A DNA stretch of 64,000 bases from Mangifera indica (lineage: Eukaryota; Streptophyta; Magnoliopsida; Sapindales; Anacardiaceae), in contig NC_058140.1 in NCBI RefSeq assembly GCF_011075055.1, forward strand, positions 13,700,668 to 13,764,667. Direction: 5' to 3'. Position 1 is the first letter of the stretch; each line of letters begins with the position of its first letter. The notes under the pieces were generated by a model. The model was not told the origin of the DNA, did no database searches, and saw only the letters and a program-made list of their open reading frames with translations. Shown piece by piece: positions 35,244 through 51,400 of this stretch. The position numbers and the translations under genes are program-made.

Positions 35244-36561
35244 TTTCGTTTGTTTGTTTGTTTGTTTAGTTTAATGATTCACTTGTTTTTATCTCTAAGC
35301 TCCAGTCCCTGATTGAATCTGACCAAATTCCATGGCGCTCAACTTCAACCGGGTCACTACTCTCAACTGTAGTTTAATTGGGCTGGCCCTGCTGGGATGA
35401 AGCCCAGTAGCCCACGCAAAATTTCCTAATCATTTATATTACAAAGTCAATTTGTCTACCTTAAAAGAAGGCAACCCCCCTTCCGGTTGGGGAAATCTTT
35501 TCTGTTCCGTGTAGCGGTGACAGAAAATTCTCATCTCCTATACATGGAAAATAATATAATATATAAATATTTAAAAAATATATAAAAAATATCAAATTAG
35601 AGAAGGGATGACGGGGATATATATTTATTCCCGTCTTGACAAAAAAAATTTTAGTTATCTCTATTTCCATTTTTATCAAAAATTTTGTCTCTTTTCAAAA
35701 AGCAACGAGCCAAAGACCCAATTTGCAAACCGAATTGCCATCTTTAGTCCACCTAAATGCAATTCAAACTTTAAGCTATTTTTTTCATTCATGAACATGG
35801 ACATGACAAATTAACTACAAGAGCAGCTTAGACCCAAGATAAAGGCAATAAATGATGATATTATATAGAGGATAAAAAAAATTTGGGATTTTATTTATAC
35901 AAGATCAAGGTTAAAGAAAAATAGATATTAATCTAAATTTTACATTTCAATACTTCCTATTAAAATAATCTCTTATAACTTTATTAATAGATTTTGATAG
36001 AATATTAACTAATTAGACGAATTTAAAATATATTTGAACGTTTAATCAGTAGTTTTATGTGTTTTATGAAATACATATACAAATCTCACTTGTCAATTAT
36101 CTGAGACATATTATATTATTGATATTACTGAGAAATTTAGCGAGAAAACCTTACTCCGATGTGTAGGAATTTGGGATTTTAAGTTTGAAACAGATGCATC
36201 ATGCATGGCCTTTAAACTATGTATTGTATTGATGCATTGAATCGAATTAAATGATGTGAAAAGGCAAAGAAAATATAGACCCAAAGATGGAAGCAAACTT
36301 CAAAGGTAAGAGAAAAAGAAATTAATGCAAATTCAGTTAAAAAGGAATAATCCAGAAGATAATTATCAAATTAGCCCAAATCAAATGCATTTAATTTAAA
36401 TGCAACCAATAATAAATCTTTCAAATCATATAGATTTTTAAAAACACACAAACGAGGAAGGTAACGTACACATTGCAAAATCAAAATCCCTATTTTCACG
36501 CCACAAAATTGACATACAAGACACAAACTACAAGAAGTCTGCTGCAACTACGATAATTACA
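35244..36561. other. Intergenic between divergent genes
   Basis: Promoter side of both the aminoacylase (minus) and CCI1-like (plus) genes. The sequence at 35244-35460 is less A/T-rich and probably leader/promoter. The remainder is A/T-rich with no gene recognised. Confidence 0.45.
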
Positions 36562-37239
36562 ATGGACAGGGGCAGTAGCATGAGGGAAAATTTGAAGAAG
36601 CTGGCTCTATGGGACACTCGAACTTTCAGCCCCATTATCACACACGACGAGCTCGACGCCATAATGGCCACCAGGGGTTTCATCTCTCACCCGCCGTACG
36701 CCTCCGCCACTGCCGCCCACTTGGCCTGGAAGGAGTACGTGTATTATGCCGAAGCTGTCAAGTCAAACTCCAAGTCGGAGGCACAGGCACAGGCGCTGCT
36801 ATCGCCCAGGCCCCGTTTGCCCTACCCCAGAATCGACGGCCTCCATATCCACACTTACCGGGCGTTCATCGACGCCGTTAACTTTTATCTCGAGATGGGC
36901 GACATCTCTGATCTCTTCCATGTTAGGTAACGCTAACAGTCTCACTCGCACATCGTTTTCTTATTTTAAAATATTATTCTAATTTTATCCTCCATGCCAT
37001 TGTTTGTTACCAGGGGAATGCCTCTCCATCATATTAACGATAGAAATAGGAGATGGGCTTTGATGCAGGAAGACGATGGAGGGGTTTTTATTTACAGAGA
37101 AGGGACATTGGATCAAGCCACGGAAAACTTTTACAACTCCAAACAGCAAAATAGCAATGAATCGAACTGGATGGTGATCAGAGAAAGGAGTAACCATGCC
37201 TCTGTTGGCTGCCTTGTTCCTTTAAAATTAGATTCTTGA
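36562..37239 (+). CDS. CCI1-like plant protein (CLAVATA complex interactor family)
   Basis: Two exons, 36562-36926 and 37014-37239, joined within an Arg codon; 196 aa. Soluble, no signal peptide or membrane segment. Recognisable blocks are ENLKKLALWDTRTFSPIITH near the start, LPYPRIDGLHIHTYRAFIDA in the middle, DISDLFHVRGMPLH across the splice junction and VFIYREGTLDQ near residue 164. This order matches my recollection of Arabidopsis At5g65480 (CCI1) and its paralogue At4g38060; CCI1 was reported as a CLAVATA-complex interactor at the plasma membrane. Family placement rests on memory of the pattern. The first exon is notably GC-rich (CTCGACGCC-type codons) compared with the A/T-rich neighbourhood, which also creates two overlapping shadow frames. 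Confidence 0.78.
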
Positions 37240-37590
37240 AAGAGGAAACGTCTGAATTAACCAAATTAATTACCTCTTACAAATACATTAATTAGCTTAA
37301 TTGAGTTATGATTGGGTGCTCTCTGTGTCCCCCATTTTGTTATTATGGATAATTATAAATATATAATTATAATTCATAGGGTTTATTTAATTGACATCTC
37401 TATTATAGTTGAATCTACTGTTATACAACATCTCTTTCGATTTGATAATTTTATTTTAGTAATCTTTTAATAAAATGATTCGTAAAATAATATTAAGCTA
37501 GTCTAGTGCCATTTCATAACTTCATTTGTGTACCATTTCCTCTCAACTTTTATTTGGTTTCCCATATGATAATGCAGAGTTATAATCTTA
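37240..37590. other. 3' flank of the CCI1-like gene
   Basis: A/T-rich 3' flank with no further gene. The left end of the degraded foldback copy beyond could not be located within it. Confidence 0.4.
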
Positions 37591-38509
37591 ACCTTAATTA
37601 TTGTAATTTAAAAAAGTGACTTTTTATTGTCATTCTTAAGTTTTTTTTCTTTGACAATTCTTTTTTTCCACCCTAAACTTTCGCCAACACTTCCTCTTTA
37701 TCAACATATAGAGATAAAGAGACAAAAACGATTTGTCGACAAAGAGAGAGTGCTAGTGAAGGTTTAGGATGGGAAAACAGAGTCACTAGATAGAAAGATG
37801 ATTGTTGGAAAGAGAAGAATTGAAAAAAGTTTAAGTTGGGATGAAATTATCAGTTTTTCAAACTTAAATGAGAAAATAAGATAAAATTATATTTATTCAA
37901 TGTTAGTGATGAAATAACGTTTTTACCCTTAGGAACGTTTGATTTAGGTAATATTTTATTACCAAAATAAAAAGATTACCTTAAAGGGTATAAATGATTA
38001 TTATGTTTAATAAAATTTGGTAGATAAAAATAATTATTTTGGTTAGTTAAAAGTAATAAAAGAATATTAGTAAATTATTTTATTTAAATTCCCTTGGATA
38101 TAATTATTTTTAAATGTTATTTATATTATTTGTTATATTAATTAAAAATAAATTTATTTTTGTCTTAAAAATTAATAAATAATAATAAAATTAAAATTAT
38201 CTCAATAATCTTTTAATACTCTAGATGAAAGTGATAATCAAATTATTATCTATATTACCTATTATATCACCATTGATAATAGAAAATTATCATAATTTTT
38301 TATTATTAATAAACCAAACAAGTTGATATAAGTAATAAAAGATATATTATCAAGATAATATTTAAATCTTTAAATCTTTGTAATCAAGCGACCTTTATAA
38401 TTATCAGTAAAATATAATAAAAGTTAGATGATGAACAAATATTTAAATTTTTGAAAAGTTGAGGGTTACAGGTTGATAATGCATCAAACCTTGGGTGAGA
38501 ATAAGTCCT
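37590..38509. mobile_element. Probable degraded foldback MITE copy E with a nested insert
   Basis: The right edge reads ACCTTGGGTGAGAATAAGTC...CTTGCC, resembling the GGC-ended foldback family at 2.2-3.1 kb. Inner boxes CCACCCTAAACTTTCGCC (about 37670) and GGTTTAGGATGGGAAAA (about 37760) are inverted to each other around a CGTTTTTGT/ACAAAAACG core. The left terminus is not recognisable. The copy is interrupted by 37932-38393. Confidence 0.4.
37932..38393. mobile_element. Nested small MITE, Harbinger-like ends
   Basis: The left end GGAACGTTTGATTTAGG and the inverted right end GGTCGCTTGATTACAAAG are similar. The inside is A/T-rich with TAATATTATTACC words in both orientations. TTA and TTT flank the element, compatible with a decayed 3-bp TTA duplication. 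It lies inside the degraded foldback copy. Confidence 0.4.
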
Positions 38510-39450
38510 CTTGCCTTTACAATTTGATTAAATTAAAAACTAAACACTCAGCCTACGTATCATCGGTGTATGTACATGTAATCTCAACACTCGGAATAAC
38601 AGTAGAAAAACCTCTTTACGTTTTATAAGATGGTTTTGGACATCAGTTTAACCGCTGGGCCCAACGAATTTTCCCTTGGAAAAGTATAGCGAAGAAAGGC
38701 TGGGCTAAATGAAGACTATGTTTTGGACCTATTCCATGCCGGCATTCCCTTACTCTGTCATGCTCATCAACAATTCCTCCTTTCTTTAACTCTTGCCGTG
38801 CCTTGCCCGTGCCAGTATTAAAGAGGCTCATGTCACTTGCCCTCCAAATATTAAATCAGCTGGTTACCAAATTTTGTTGGTTGAGCTGAGTCCCCTCATT
38901 TGTCTTTTGGTCATCTCTCCTCAAAAGAAGAGCTAAAGCCGCGTATAAGATATACTAGAAACAGATGCAGAACCCAAGAATTTGCTTTGGATTCTTTGTC
39001 ATTAGACTTTCTACTTTCTCTGTCTCCCACCACCCTCACCACCTTCTCATTTCACACTTCACTGTATAGCCCAATGCCGGCGCCTTTGCCCTTTCTTTGA
39101 CTCTCACTCACCATTGCCCTTCAAAAATGAACTAAAGATAATGATAAAGAATCCCTCTTTTTTTCCATGCTGGACTAGGATACCCTTCATCAGTGGGAAC
39201 TAAGGACTTCATTTTTGGCTTTTTGGTGTTCAATATTGAGCTTTTTAATCCAGCCATCATCCAACCTAGCTTCAACTCCAGAAGGAGATTGAGGTCATTT
39301 TCGTATGCAAACAAAAAAAGAAAGCTTTCTTCACTCTTCAGTCAAGTCCCTCAGCAATCCCAACAAGATAGAAAAAAAGAAGCAAAGAAAAAGGAAAAGA
39401 GTAGCATTTCAGTACAAATCAGAGAATTCTCCTAGACCTTAGCATCTCGA
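38510..39450. other. Upstream region of the expansin gene
   Basis: Composition rises in C/T from about 38880 (CTTTCTCTGTCTCCCACC-like), suggesting promoter and leader sequence. No coding region is supported; several short frames cross it without family character. Confidence 0.4.
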
Positions 39451-40461
39451 ATGGGAGCTCTTCATGCCCTGGTTCTCTTCCTGATTCTACTGCAAACACG
39501 CAACATTATGGCTGATGATGACGAGTTGATGTCATGGAAATCTGCTACCGCAACATACACCAAAGAAGCAGAAGGATCAATAATCGTTGGTACTTTCTGC
39601 TAACACTGTAATACATTCAGTAGGCTTTTTGAGTTTCAACTAAGTGATAGTGTTTCATATCATGTTTTTACTACAAAAAGATACTAATACGTTCTCAAGA
39701 TCCTTCTTGTTTGACATCGCAGAGGGTGCTTGTGGTTATGGGGACCTTCACAAGGCCAGCTATGGCAAATACAGTGCTGGACTTAGTACCATGTTATTCA
39801 ACAGAGGAAGTACTTGTGGCGCATGCTTTGAGGTCAGATGTGTTGATCACATCTTGTTTTGTCTCCTCGGGAGCCCATCTGTCGTTCTTACTGCCACAGA
39901 TTTCTGCCCTCCTAACTATGGACTTTCATCAGATTATGGTGGGTGGTGCAATTTCCCTAAAGAACACTTTGAGATGTCAGAGGCTGCATTTGGTGAAATT
40001 GCAGATAAAAAAGCTGATATTGTCCCAGTTCAATACAGGAGGTATAAATATAAAACATAATAGATTTGGCAATGTTAAACAACCTATTGGAAGCCATTAC
40101 TGTTTTCTAATACATATTAAATTTGATGGGAAACATGCCGATGTGCCTTTTCTGCAGGGTGAAGTGTGTGCGAACAGGGGGGCTGAGATTCACAGTGAGT
40201 GGAAGTGCTCACTTTTATCAAGTCCTCGTGACCAATGTGGGTTTGGATGGTGAAGTCATTGGTGTGAAAGTAAAGGGATCGAAAACTGGATGGATACCAA
40301 TGGCAAGAAATTGGGGCCAAATCTGGCAATGCAATGCCAACCTCACAAAGCAGCCCCTGTCTTTCGAGGTGATCACCAGCACTAGAAGAACACTCACATC
40401 CTACAATGTTGCTCCAGCAAACTGGCAGTTTGGTCAGACATACGAAGGGAAACACTTCTAG
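39451..40461 (+). CDS. Alpha-expansin, EXPA20-like
   Basis: Three exons: 39451-39589, 39723-40041, 40158-40461; 253 aa, the usual expansin length. Signal peptide about 1-21 ([16 protein letters not shown]). Domain 1 (GH45-like) has [14 protein letters not shown], the cysteine framework [10 protein letters not shown] and [11 protein letters not shown]. Domain 2 (CBM63-like) includes [21 protein letters not shown], a Trp/Tyr surface and RNWGQIWQC. Expansins loosen cellulose-xyloglucan contacts non-enzymatically in the wall. Two departures from ordinary EXPA sequences: the N-terminal ATFYGG box reads [11 protein letters not shown], and the HFD motif reads HFE (128-130). The insertion [20 protein letters not shown] and other blocks fit my recall of At4g38210 (EXPA20), next to the BIG gene in Arabidopsis as here. 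Confidence 0.92.
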
Positions 40462-44196
<3,735 letters not shown>

Positions 44197-45477
44197 GCAA
44201 ATCGACTGGGAAGCATTGAACAAAAATGAACCCCTCTTGGAGTCTGCAACAGATTGATTTGAAGTTGACAAATCTGTGCATGCGTGCAAATGGAAAAACT
44301 AGCAAATGTAGCTGCAGCTCAAATGCATTAGCGTGTACCTAAAGTTAACAAAGAGGCGTCAGAAATTAAGTTGTATACGTTTGTTTGAAGAGAAAGAAAG
44401 AAAGAACTGAAGTTTCAACAACAACGAAAAAGACAGTCAAAATGACAGAAAGAAAAGATCTAATTTTATCAGCAATCCTCTTACAGCCATTGGATCTAAA
44501 ATCTAACCTCGATTTATTCTTTGAAAATTTATTACATCTTACCTTATCAACAAAGTCTCTAAGGTATATATCTAATCAAGTGATAATTTCTCATACCTAT
44601 GGGATGTTTCATAATTTCTTAAACCTAAGTGGGGTTGAATACGAGTACCAGTTTAACTTGATTCGATTTAATTTGAACTCGTTTGGTTTAGCTTTGAGTT
44701 AAAAGAATTGACTTGTCATTTAAAAAAGTCAAACTCAAGTTAAGGGGTATTCAATTTGGTTCAGTTCAAGTTTAACTTAATTTCATAGTTCAGATTCTTA
44801 ATTTAAGTTTGATTTGAATTCATAACTTAAATCAATAGTTTGAATTTTCAAATCGGATTAGTGGTTTGAGTTTGTGACTTATTTATAAAATAACGTTATT
44901 TTGTCTATATTATTTTGTTAATGACCTATAAATTCGAATTACGAATTTAAGCCATCAACTAGAACTAAATTAAACAAACATTTTTTTTTTCAACCATATT
45001 TAATTTTGGATTCGATAAGTTTGAATTGAACTATCTTTTATTTAAGTGAAACTTGAATCAAAAGTATTCAAATTCAATTCAATTCAATTCAAATTAATCT
45101 CTAAACTTGAGAAAGTTAAGAGTAATATACCTTATTTTAATGATCACGTGAGGAACACGAGGAACAGCATGATAAGAAATAGGAGGAGAGTGAGAATTTC
45201 GTAAGCATAGGTGTAGCTCAGGCAAGCAATAACAGCCACCACAGTAGACGACCGCCACCACCATTAGTCCACCAAGTACAATTTATAATAGAATTAGTCT
45301 TATATTAACAAAATCTTATAATTTATGGAAAATTAACCTCATTCACATGGTTCTTATAAAAATCAATTCGTTTCATATCATTCCACACCATTCTCTCTCT
45401 TCCAAAATTCAAATCCTGTTGTTCATATTAGATCTGTTAATGCATTCCATTTGCATTTACTGATCCCTGTCACAATC
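44197..45477. other. Spacer and promoter of the BIG gene
   Basis: From about 44620 to 45110 the sequence is repetitive, made of TTTGAATTCAAG/ACTTGAATTC-like words in both orientations, probably an eroded MITE; ends not resolved. The last 300 bp are the BIG leader and promoter. Confidence 0.45.
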
Positions 45478-48400
45478 ATGTCTGCTTCTCAAACCTTAGG
45501 CGGACCTTCTCGCTGCGGCCGCGCTCTTGGTCCCTATCTCGACAAAATCATCAAAAACGCTGCCTGGCGGAAACATTCTCATCTCGTTTCTTCTTGTAAA
45601 TCCGCTCTTGATAAGCTCGATTCTTTGTCGGATGATCCTTCTCATGTCTCTTCGCTCTTCGGCCTCTCTCAGACCGACGCTGAATTTGTTATTCAACCTC
45701 TGTTTCTCGCCTTGGAATCGGCTTATCCGAAAGTTGGTGAGCCGGCTCTTGAATGCGCCTTCAAATTGTTTTCCGTTGGATTAGTTCGCGGTGAGGTTGA
45801 GGTGGAGTCTCGTTCTGTTGTTTTTAAATTGATTGATAGTGTTTGTAAGGTGTGTGGAATTGGAGAAGAGTCGATTGAATTAGCTGTGCTTAGAGTTTTG
45901 TTGTCGGCGGTTCGATCTCCTTGCTTGTTGATTAGGGGCGATTGTTTATTGCTAGTTGTTAGAACTTGTTATAATGTGTATCTTGGTGGATTGACTGGGA
46001 CCAACCAGATCTGCGCCAAGTCGGTTCTTGCGCAGATTATGGTGATAGTTTTTGCTAGAGTGGAGGAGGATTCCTTGGATATACCGAATATGAAGACCAT
46101 TTCAGTGAGTGAGTTGTTGGAGATTGCGGATAAGAATTTAAATGAAGGCAGTTCTATTCATTTGTGCCAGAATTTTATAAATGAGGTTATGGGAGCCAGT
46201 GAAGGGGTTCCAGATGTTAAGTTGTCTCGGAAAAATGTAGCAAGGGATTCGCCGAATGGTGATTCTGAGGTGTTGAAAACTGATGAGAAAAGTGAAGTGG
46301 ATGAAGGACAAGGGAATGGTGGAGGGGAGTCCGGCCCTGACAGTAAGATTAGGGAGGATGGTTTTGTTTTGTTCAAGAATATTTGTAAGTTATCCATGAA
46401 GTATTCATCACAGGAGAACCCTGATGATCAAATCCTTTTGAGGGGGAAGATTTTGTCTCTGGAGCTGCTCAAGGTGATCATGGATAATGCGGGTCCAATG
46501 TGGCGCTCGAATGAGAGGCAAGTTATTGTTTTTCTCAAAGAATTTTGTGATGCCAACTTTTACAGGCTGTTATTCTAGGTTGGATGCTTTTCAATAGATG
46601 CGTTATAATATTTCCATCGCTGTTTCTGATACTTGCTTCCATTTCCTTGTGTTTTGTGCTGTATACCATCACAGAGGAGATAATGTAATCAAAATTTATT
46701 TTTATTTTTTAATTCTTTTTTCTCTTTTTATTCCTAGCTTTTTTTAGTTTATTAAGTGATTCTGCTGGCTCTCTATTATGATGAAAAGCATGGAGTTGTA
46801 TTAACTAGCTGTAAATGCTGAACTGTTAGAAATTTGATATTTCCTTTTACTTGGCACAGGTTTCTCAGTGCTATCAAGCAGTTTCTCTGTCTATCATTGT
46901 TAAAGAACAGTGCATTATCAGTTATGTCTATTTTCCAACTTCAGTGTTGTATTTTTACAATCCTGTTGTCCAAATATAGATCAGTGCTGAAAGCAGAAAT
47001 TGGCATATTCTTTCCCATGCTCATCCTCCGGGTGCTTGAAAATGTTCTCCAGCCAAGTTTTTTGCAGAAGATGACTGTCCTTAACTTATTGGAGAAGATT
47101 GCCCACGATTCTCAGCTTGTCATTGATATATTTGTGAACTATGACTGTGATGTGGATTCTCCAAATATATTTGAAAGGTATTACACATCTACTGATGTTT
47201 TTTGTATTATTTTCTTTTTAAGTCCCATTTTCAAGTGGAATTAATTGGTTAAAGATCAATAATAAATTCAGCATTATGTGAAGAGATGGGCATGTTGTAG
47301 TATGTTTAGGACTTAGTAGGTGTAGTTTAAAAAGGGCAGGTTTTACCAATTCTCTTTAAATATTATTGTATTCACAATCTATATATTTTTGCTTAAGAAT
47401 GCGTGTAGTGCATTCTCTTCATTCTAGAGTACACCTTTACCACCATAATGGATTGATCAATAGTGAAACTCCAATATCCTATGATTTCCTCAGTGAAATA
47501 CATTACCTGTCACTGGTACAGAGCTTGACACAAGGCTTTCAACCATCTATGAATCACACATCAATAAAAAGGATGATATTTTGATGAATTAGTATTATAC
47601 AATTCTGAGATTTTGAAAGAAGTCTTTTAAGTTACTTTAATCCTTAATTAATTTAATATCATATGGGACTAGATACTTTGTGCATATGAAAACTGCTATC
47701 ATGTCTTATAAGGTTTCATGTTTAGATATACTTTCATGCTTATGGAAGTGGAACAAAACTATCATATAAAATTGAGTTTTTAACTGAGTTCTAGGCTTTA
47801 AGGTTATGGTGAGCAACAAGGAGAGGAAAATGGCATTCAATAAATGGCTGCTTTGAGCTTGCTCTTTGTAGAAGTACTCAATTTTGAACTAAAACCTTGA
47901 GAGATGAGAATGTCAAGACTATGAAATAGCCAAGGGATCATAACTAGTCCATTTAAAATAACAAAAAAAATCTAATTACATAGAAATTTTAATCTACCTT
48001 TTTCTCTTTTATTCATATAATCCTATTTTAACCCTGCAAAGCAACTCTTAGGAAAGATATTGACTTGTTTGAAGGTGATGAGGCGAACATAAAATAAGGT
48101 AACTGTCTTGGGTTGTTTGGCCTTATAAGTTGGGTTTGAGGATTCCATTGCATGTTTATTGGCAGCCCACAATAGGTTCATTTCCAAATTGGGTCATTCA
48201 ATGAAGGAATCCTCAAGCTATTTTCATGAAATGAATATAATCTATAAATTTGTCGTCGCCTGTTATGCAATCATGCAACTTCCTGTATACCTAATCTGTT
48301 GCAACTTCACTTCTCTCTCTCTTACACGCGTGTGCACACACACAAAAAAGTAAACTATTCATGTAGTGATGATATTGTATTTTCGTAAATGTATTAAAAC

Positions 48401-51400
48401 CCTTATAATTCCATCAGATACTTGCAGGATTGTTAATGGCCTTCTAAAAACTGCTCTAGGACCAACTCCTGGTTCAACTACAACTTTGTCTCCAGCCCAG
48501 GATATTACCTTCCGGTATGAATCAGTGAAATGTTTAGTTAGCATCATTAAGTCAATGGGATCTTGGATGGACCACCAGCTGAAAATAGGAGATTCCTATT
48601 TGCCTAAGAGCTCTGAGAGTGATACATCAACAGAGAATACTTCAATTCCAAGCGGAGAAGATGGAATTGTCTCTGACTATGAGTTACATCCTGAAGTAAA
48701 TTCAGAAGTGTCTGATGCTGCTACACTTGAGCAACGAAGGTCTTATAAAATTGAACTACAGGTGGGTATTGCTTTAGTTAGAGGAGAATAATGTAGTTAG
48801 CTTTTTTCAAATGAGAATATTAGCATAGTTCATCTTGTAGTGACAGTTTTATTGTATTTCTTGCAGAAAGGTGTCTCACTGTTTAATAAGAAACCATCCA
48901 AGGGCATTGAGTTTCTAATCAACACCAACAAGATTGGTGGTTCTCCAGAAGAAGTGGCCTCTTTTCTTAAAAGAGCCACTGGCCTTAGTGAAACCATGAT
49001 TGGCGATTATTTGGGTGAAAGGGAGGAATTTTCTTTGAGAGTTATGCATGCTTATGTCGACTCGTTTAACTTCAAAGGGATGGATTTTGGTGAAGCTATA
49101 AGATTTTTCCTAAGAGGCTTTAGGTTACCTGGAGAGGCACAGAAAATTGACCGCATCATGGAGAAATTTGCTGAGCGCTACTGTAAATGCAATCCAAATT
49201 CATTTACTAGTGCAGATACTGCTTATGTTCTTGCTTATTCTGTGATAATGCTGAACACAGATGCCCACAATAGCATGGTGAAAGATAAGGTTTGCTTGCA
49301 GATTTTGTTTGTTCTTGACTTTTGCCACACATTTATGACTTGTGAGCGATGATTTGTCTGGTCAAATTTTCATTTATTTGTTAGCTTTTGTTTTATATTG
49401 AACTTGGGAAAGTGAGTTATATCTATCAGTTATGAACTTCTTATGTACATCCTAAACTCTACTCACTTCTGCTGTGCATTGTTTGACAGATGACAAAGGC
49501 AGATTTTATTCGGAACAACCGAGGAATAGACGATGGCAAGGATTTACCTGAAGAGTATCTAGGTGCCCTTTATGATCAAATTGTGAAAAATGAAATTAAA
49601 ATGAATGCTATCTCTTCTGCTCCACAGAGCAGGCAGGTGAACAGCTTGAATAGACTTTTGGGGTTGGATGGTATACTTAATCTAATAACTGGGAAACAGG
49701 TTGAAGAAAAACCATTGGGTGCAAATGGCCTTCTCATAAAGCACATTCAAGAGCAGTTTAAGGCAAAGTCGGGAAAATCAGAGTAAGCTGTTCCCGAACA
49801 CTCATAAGCTGTTCCTGTAAAATTGTGCTCTTTTCCATGCCTAAGGTTGTCATAATTCAATGGAAAATGGATCATTCATGGGCATTTATATTTCCTGTCT
49901 ATTTGAAGTTATTATGGTTAGTTTTATCATCTGATAAATTGTAATAGAAGGATAGAGATTTAGGTACTATTTCTAATAACAGCTATGTACAGTTATTTTG
50001 ACCCAAAAAGCACATGCTGCATTTTTGTTGTGCCTTATCTATTCCTGCAAAACACTTCATCTTTTAGAAGTATTAATGGTGTTATAATTCAATGCCACCT
50101 TTGTTTTTATTATTAACCCTGAAGTCTTTTGAAAAACATCTTGATATTATTTCTCACGTGGTAGTAATTAATTTTCATTTGGTATTTCAGGTCTATATAT
50201 CATGCTGTTACAGACGCTGCAATATTGAGGTTTATGGTGGAGGTCTGCTGGGGTCCTATGCTGGCTGCATTCAGTGTGACTCTTGATCAGAGTGATGACA
50301 AACTCGCTACTTCACAGTGCTTACAGGGTTTTCGACATGCTGTGCATGTCACTGCAGTAATGGGAATGCAGACCCAGAGAGATGCTTTTGTTACATCTGT
50401 GGCCAAGTTTACTTATCTCCACTGTGCTGCAGATATGAAGCAAAAGAATGTTGATGCTGTAAAGGTAAGCATTTATCCAGTCTTCAATTATGAAATGAGG
50501 ATTTTTCTTTCTATAGTGTTGTTATATGCATTATATCTGAATCAGGTTGAGAAGTGCTTAATTCAGAAATGTTTGCACATATGACATTTCTTTGCTTGTA
50601 CTAGAAAAAAGTTACGTTAATTGATGAACATGCATCCTGCTTTTATTACTTTCATCCTATGTGTCTGGAAATATTCTTGGTCATCTAAAATATTGAAACA
50701 GTTATGTTCAAGCAGTCAAAACTCAAAAGTATTCTACTCAATTTAACATTTAAATAGGAGTGAAAATTGTAATCTAATTAGACTAGTCAGCACGTAAATG
50801 TGGTCTTTCTATTGCTTTTACACGTGTGTTTACGTTGTGCAGGCAATAATATCAATTGCCATTGAAGATGGTAATCATCTTCAGGAAGCCTGGGAACATA
50901 TATTGACATGCCTCTCTAGAATTGAGCATCTTCAACTATTAGGAGAGGGTGCACCAACTGATGCATCCATTTTTTCTGGTTCTAATGTTGAAATAGATGA
51001 GAGGACACAAAAATCTATGGGTTTTCCATCTCTGAAGAAAAAAGGATCACTCCAGAATCCATCTATGATGGCCGTTGTCCGAGGGGGTTCATATGACAGT
51101 ACTACTGTTGGAGTCAATTCCCCAGGACTGGTAACTTCAGAACAGATTTATCACTTTATCTCGAATCTGAATTTGCTGGACCAGATTGGGAATTTCGAAT
51201 TGAACCATGTTTTTGCTCATAGCCAAAGGTTGAATAGTGAAGCAATAGTAGCTTTTGTGAAAGCACTGTGCAAAGTTTCTATTTCAGAGTTACAATCTCC
51301 AACAGATCCTCGTGTATTCAGTCTCACAAAATTAGTTGAAATCGCGTAAGATTTTTCACATGTTAGTTAAATTTGTCTTTCTGACATGAATATCATCTGC

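Noticed and set aside
36609..36982. Two overlapping frames of 90 and 78 codons in the CCI1-like exon
   Set aside because: Shadow frames caused by the GC-rich first exon; only the frame from 36562 continues across the splice junction.
46522..46525. GT at 46522 as donor of BIG intron 1
   Set aside because: It adds four bases and would put exon 2 out of frame.
46518..46578. Read-through of BIG exon 1 to the stop at 46578
   Set aside because: The family sequence resumes exactly after a GC-AG intron, so the extension is intronic.
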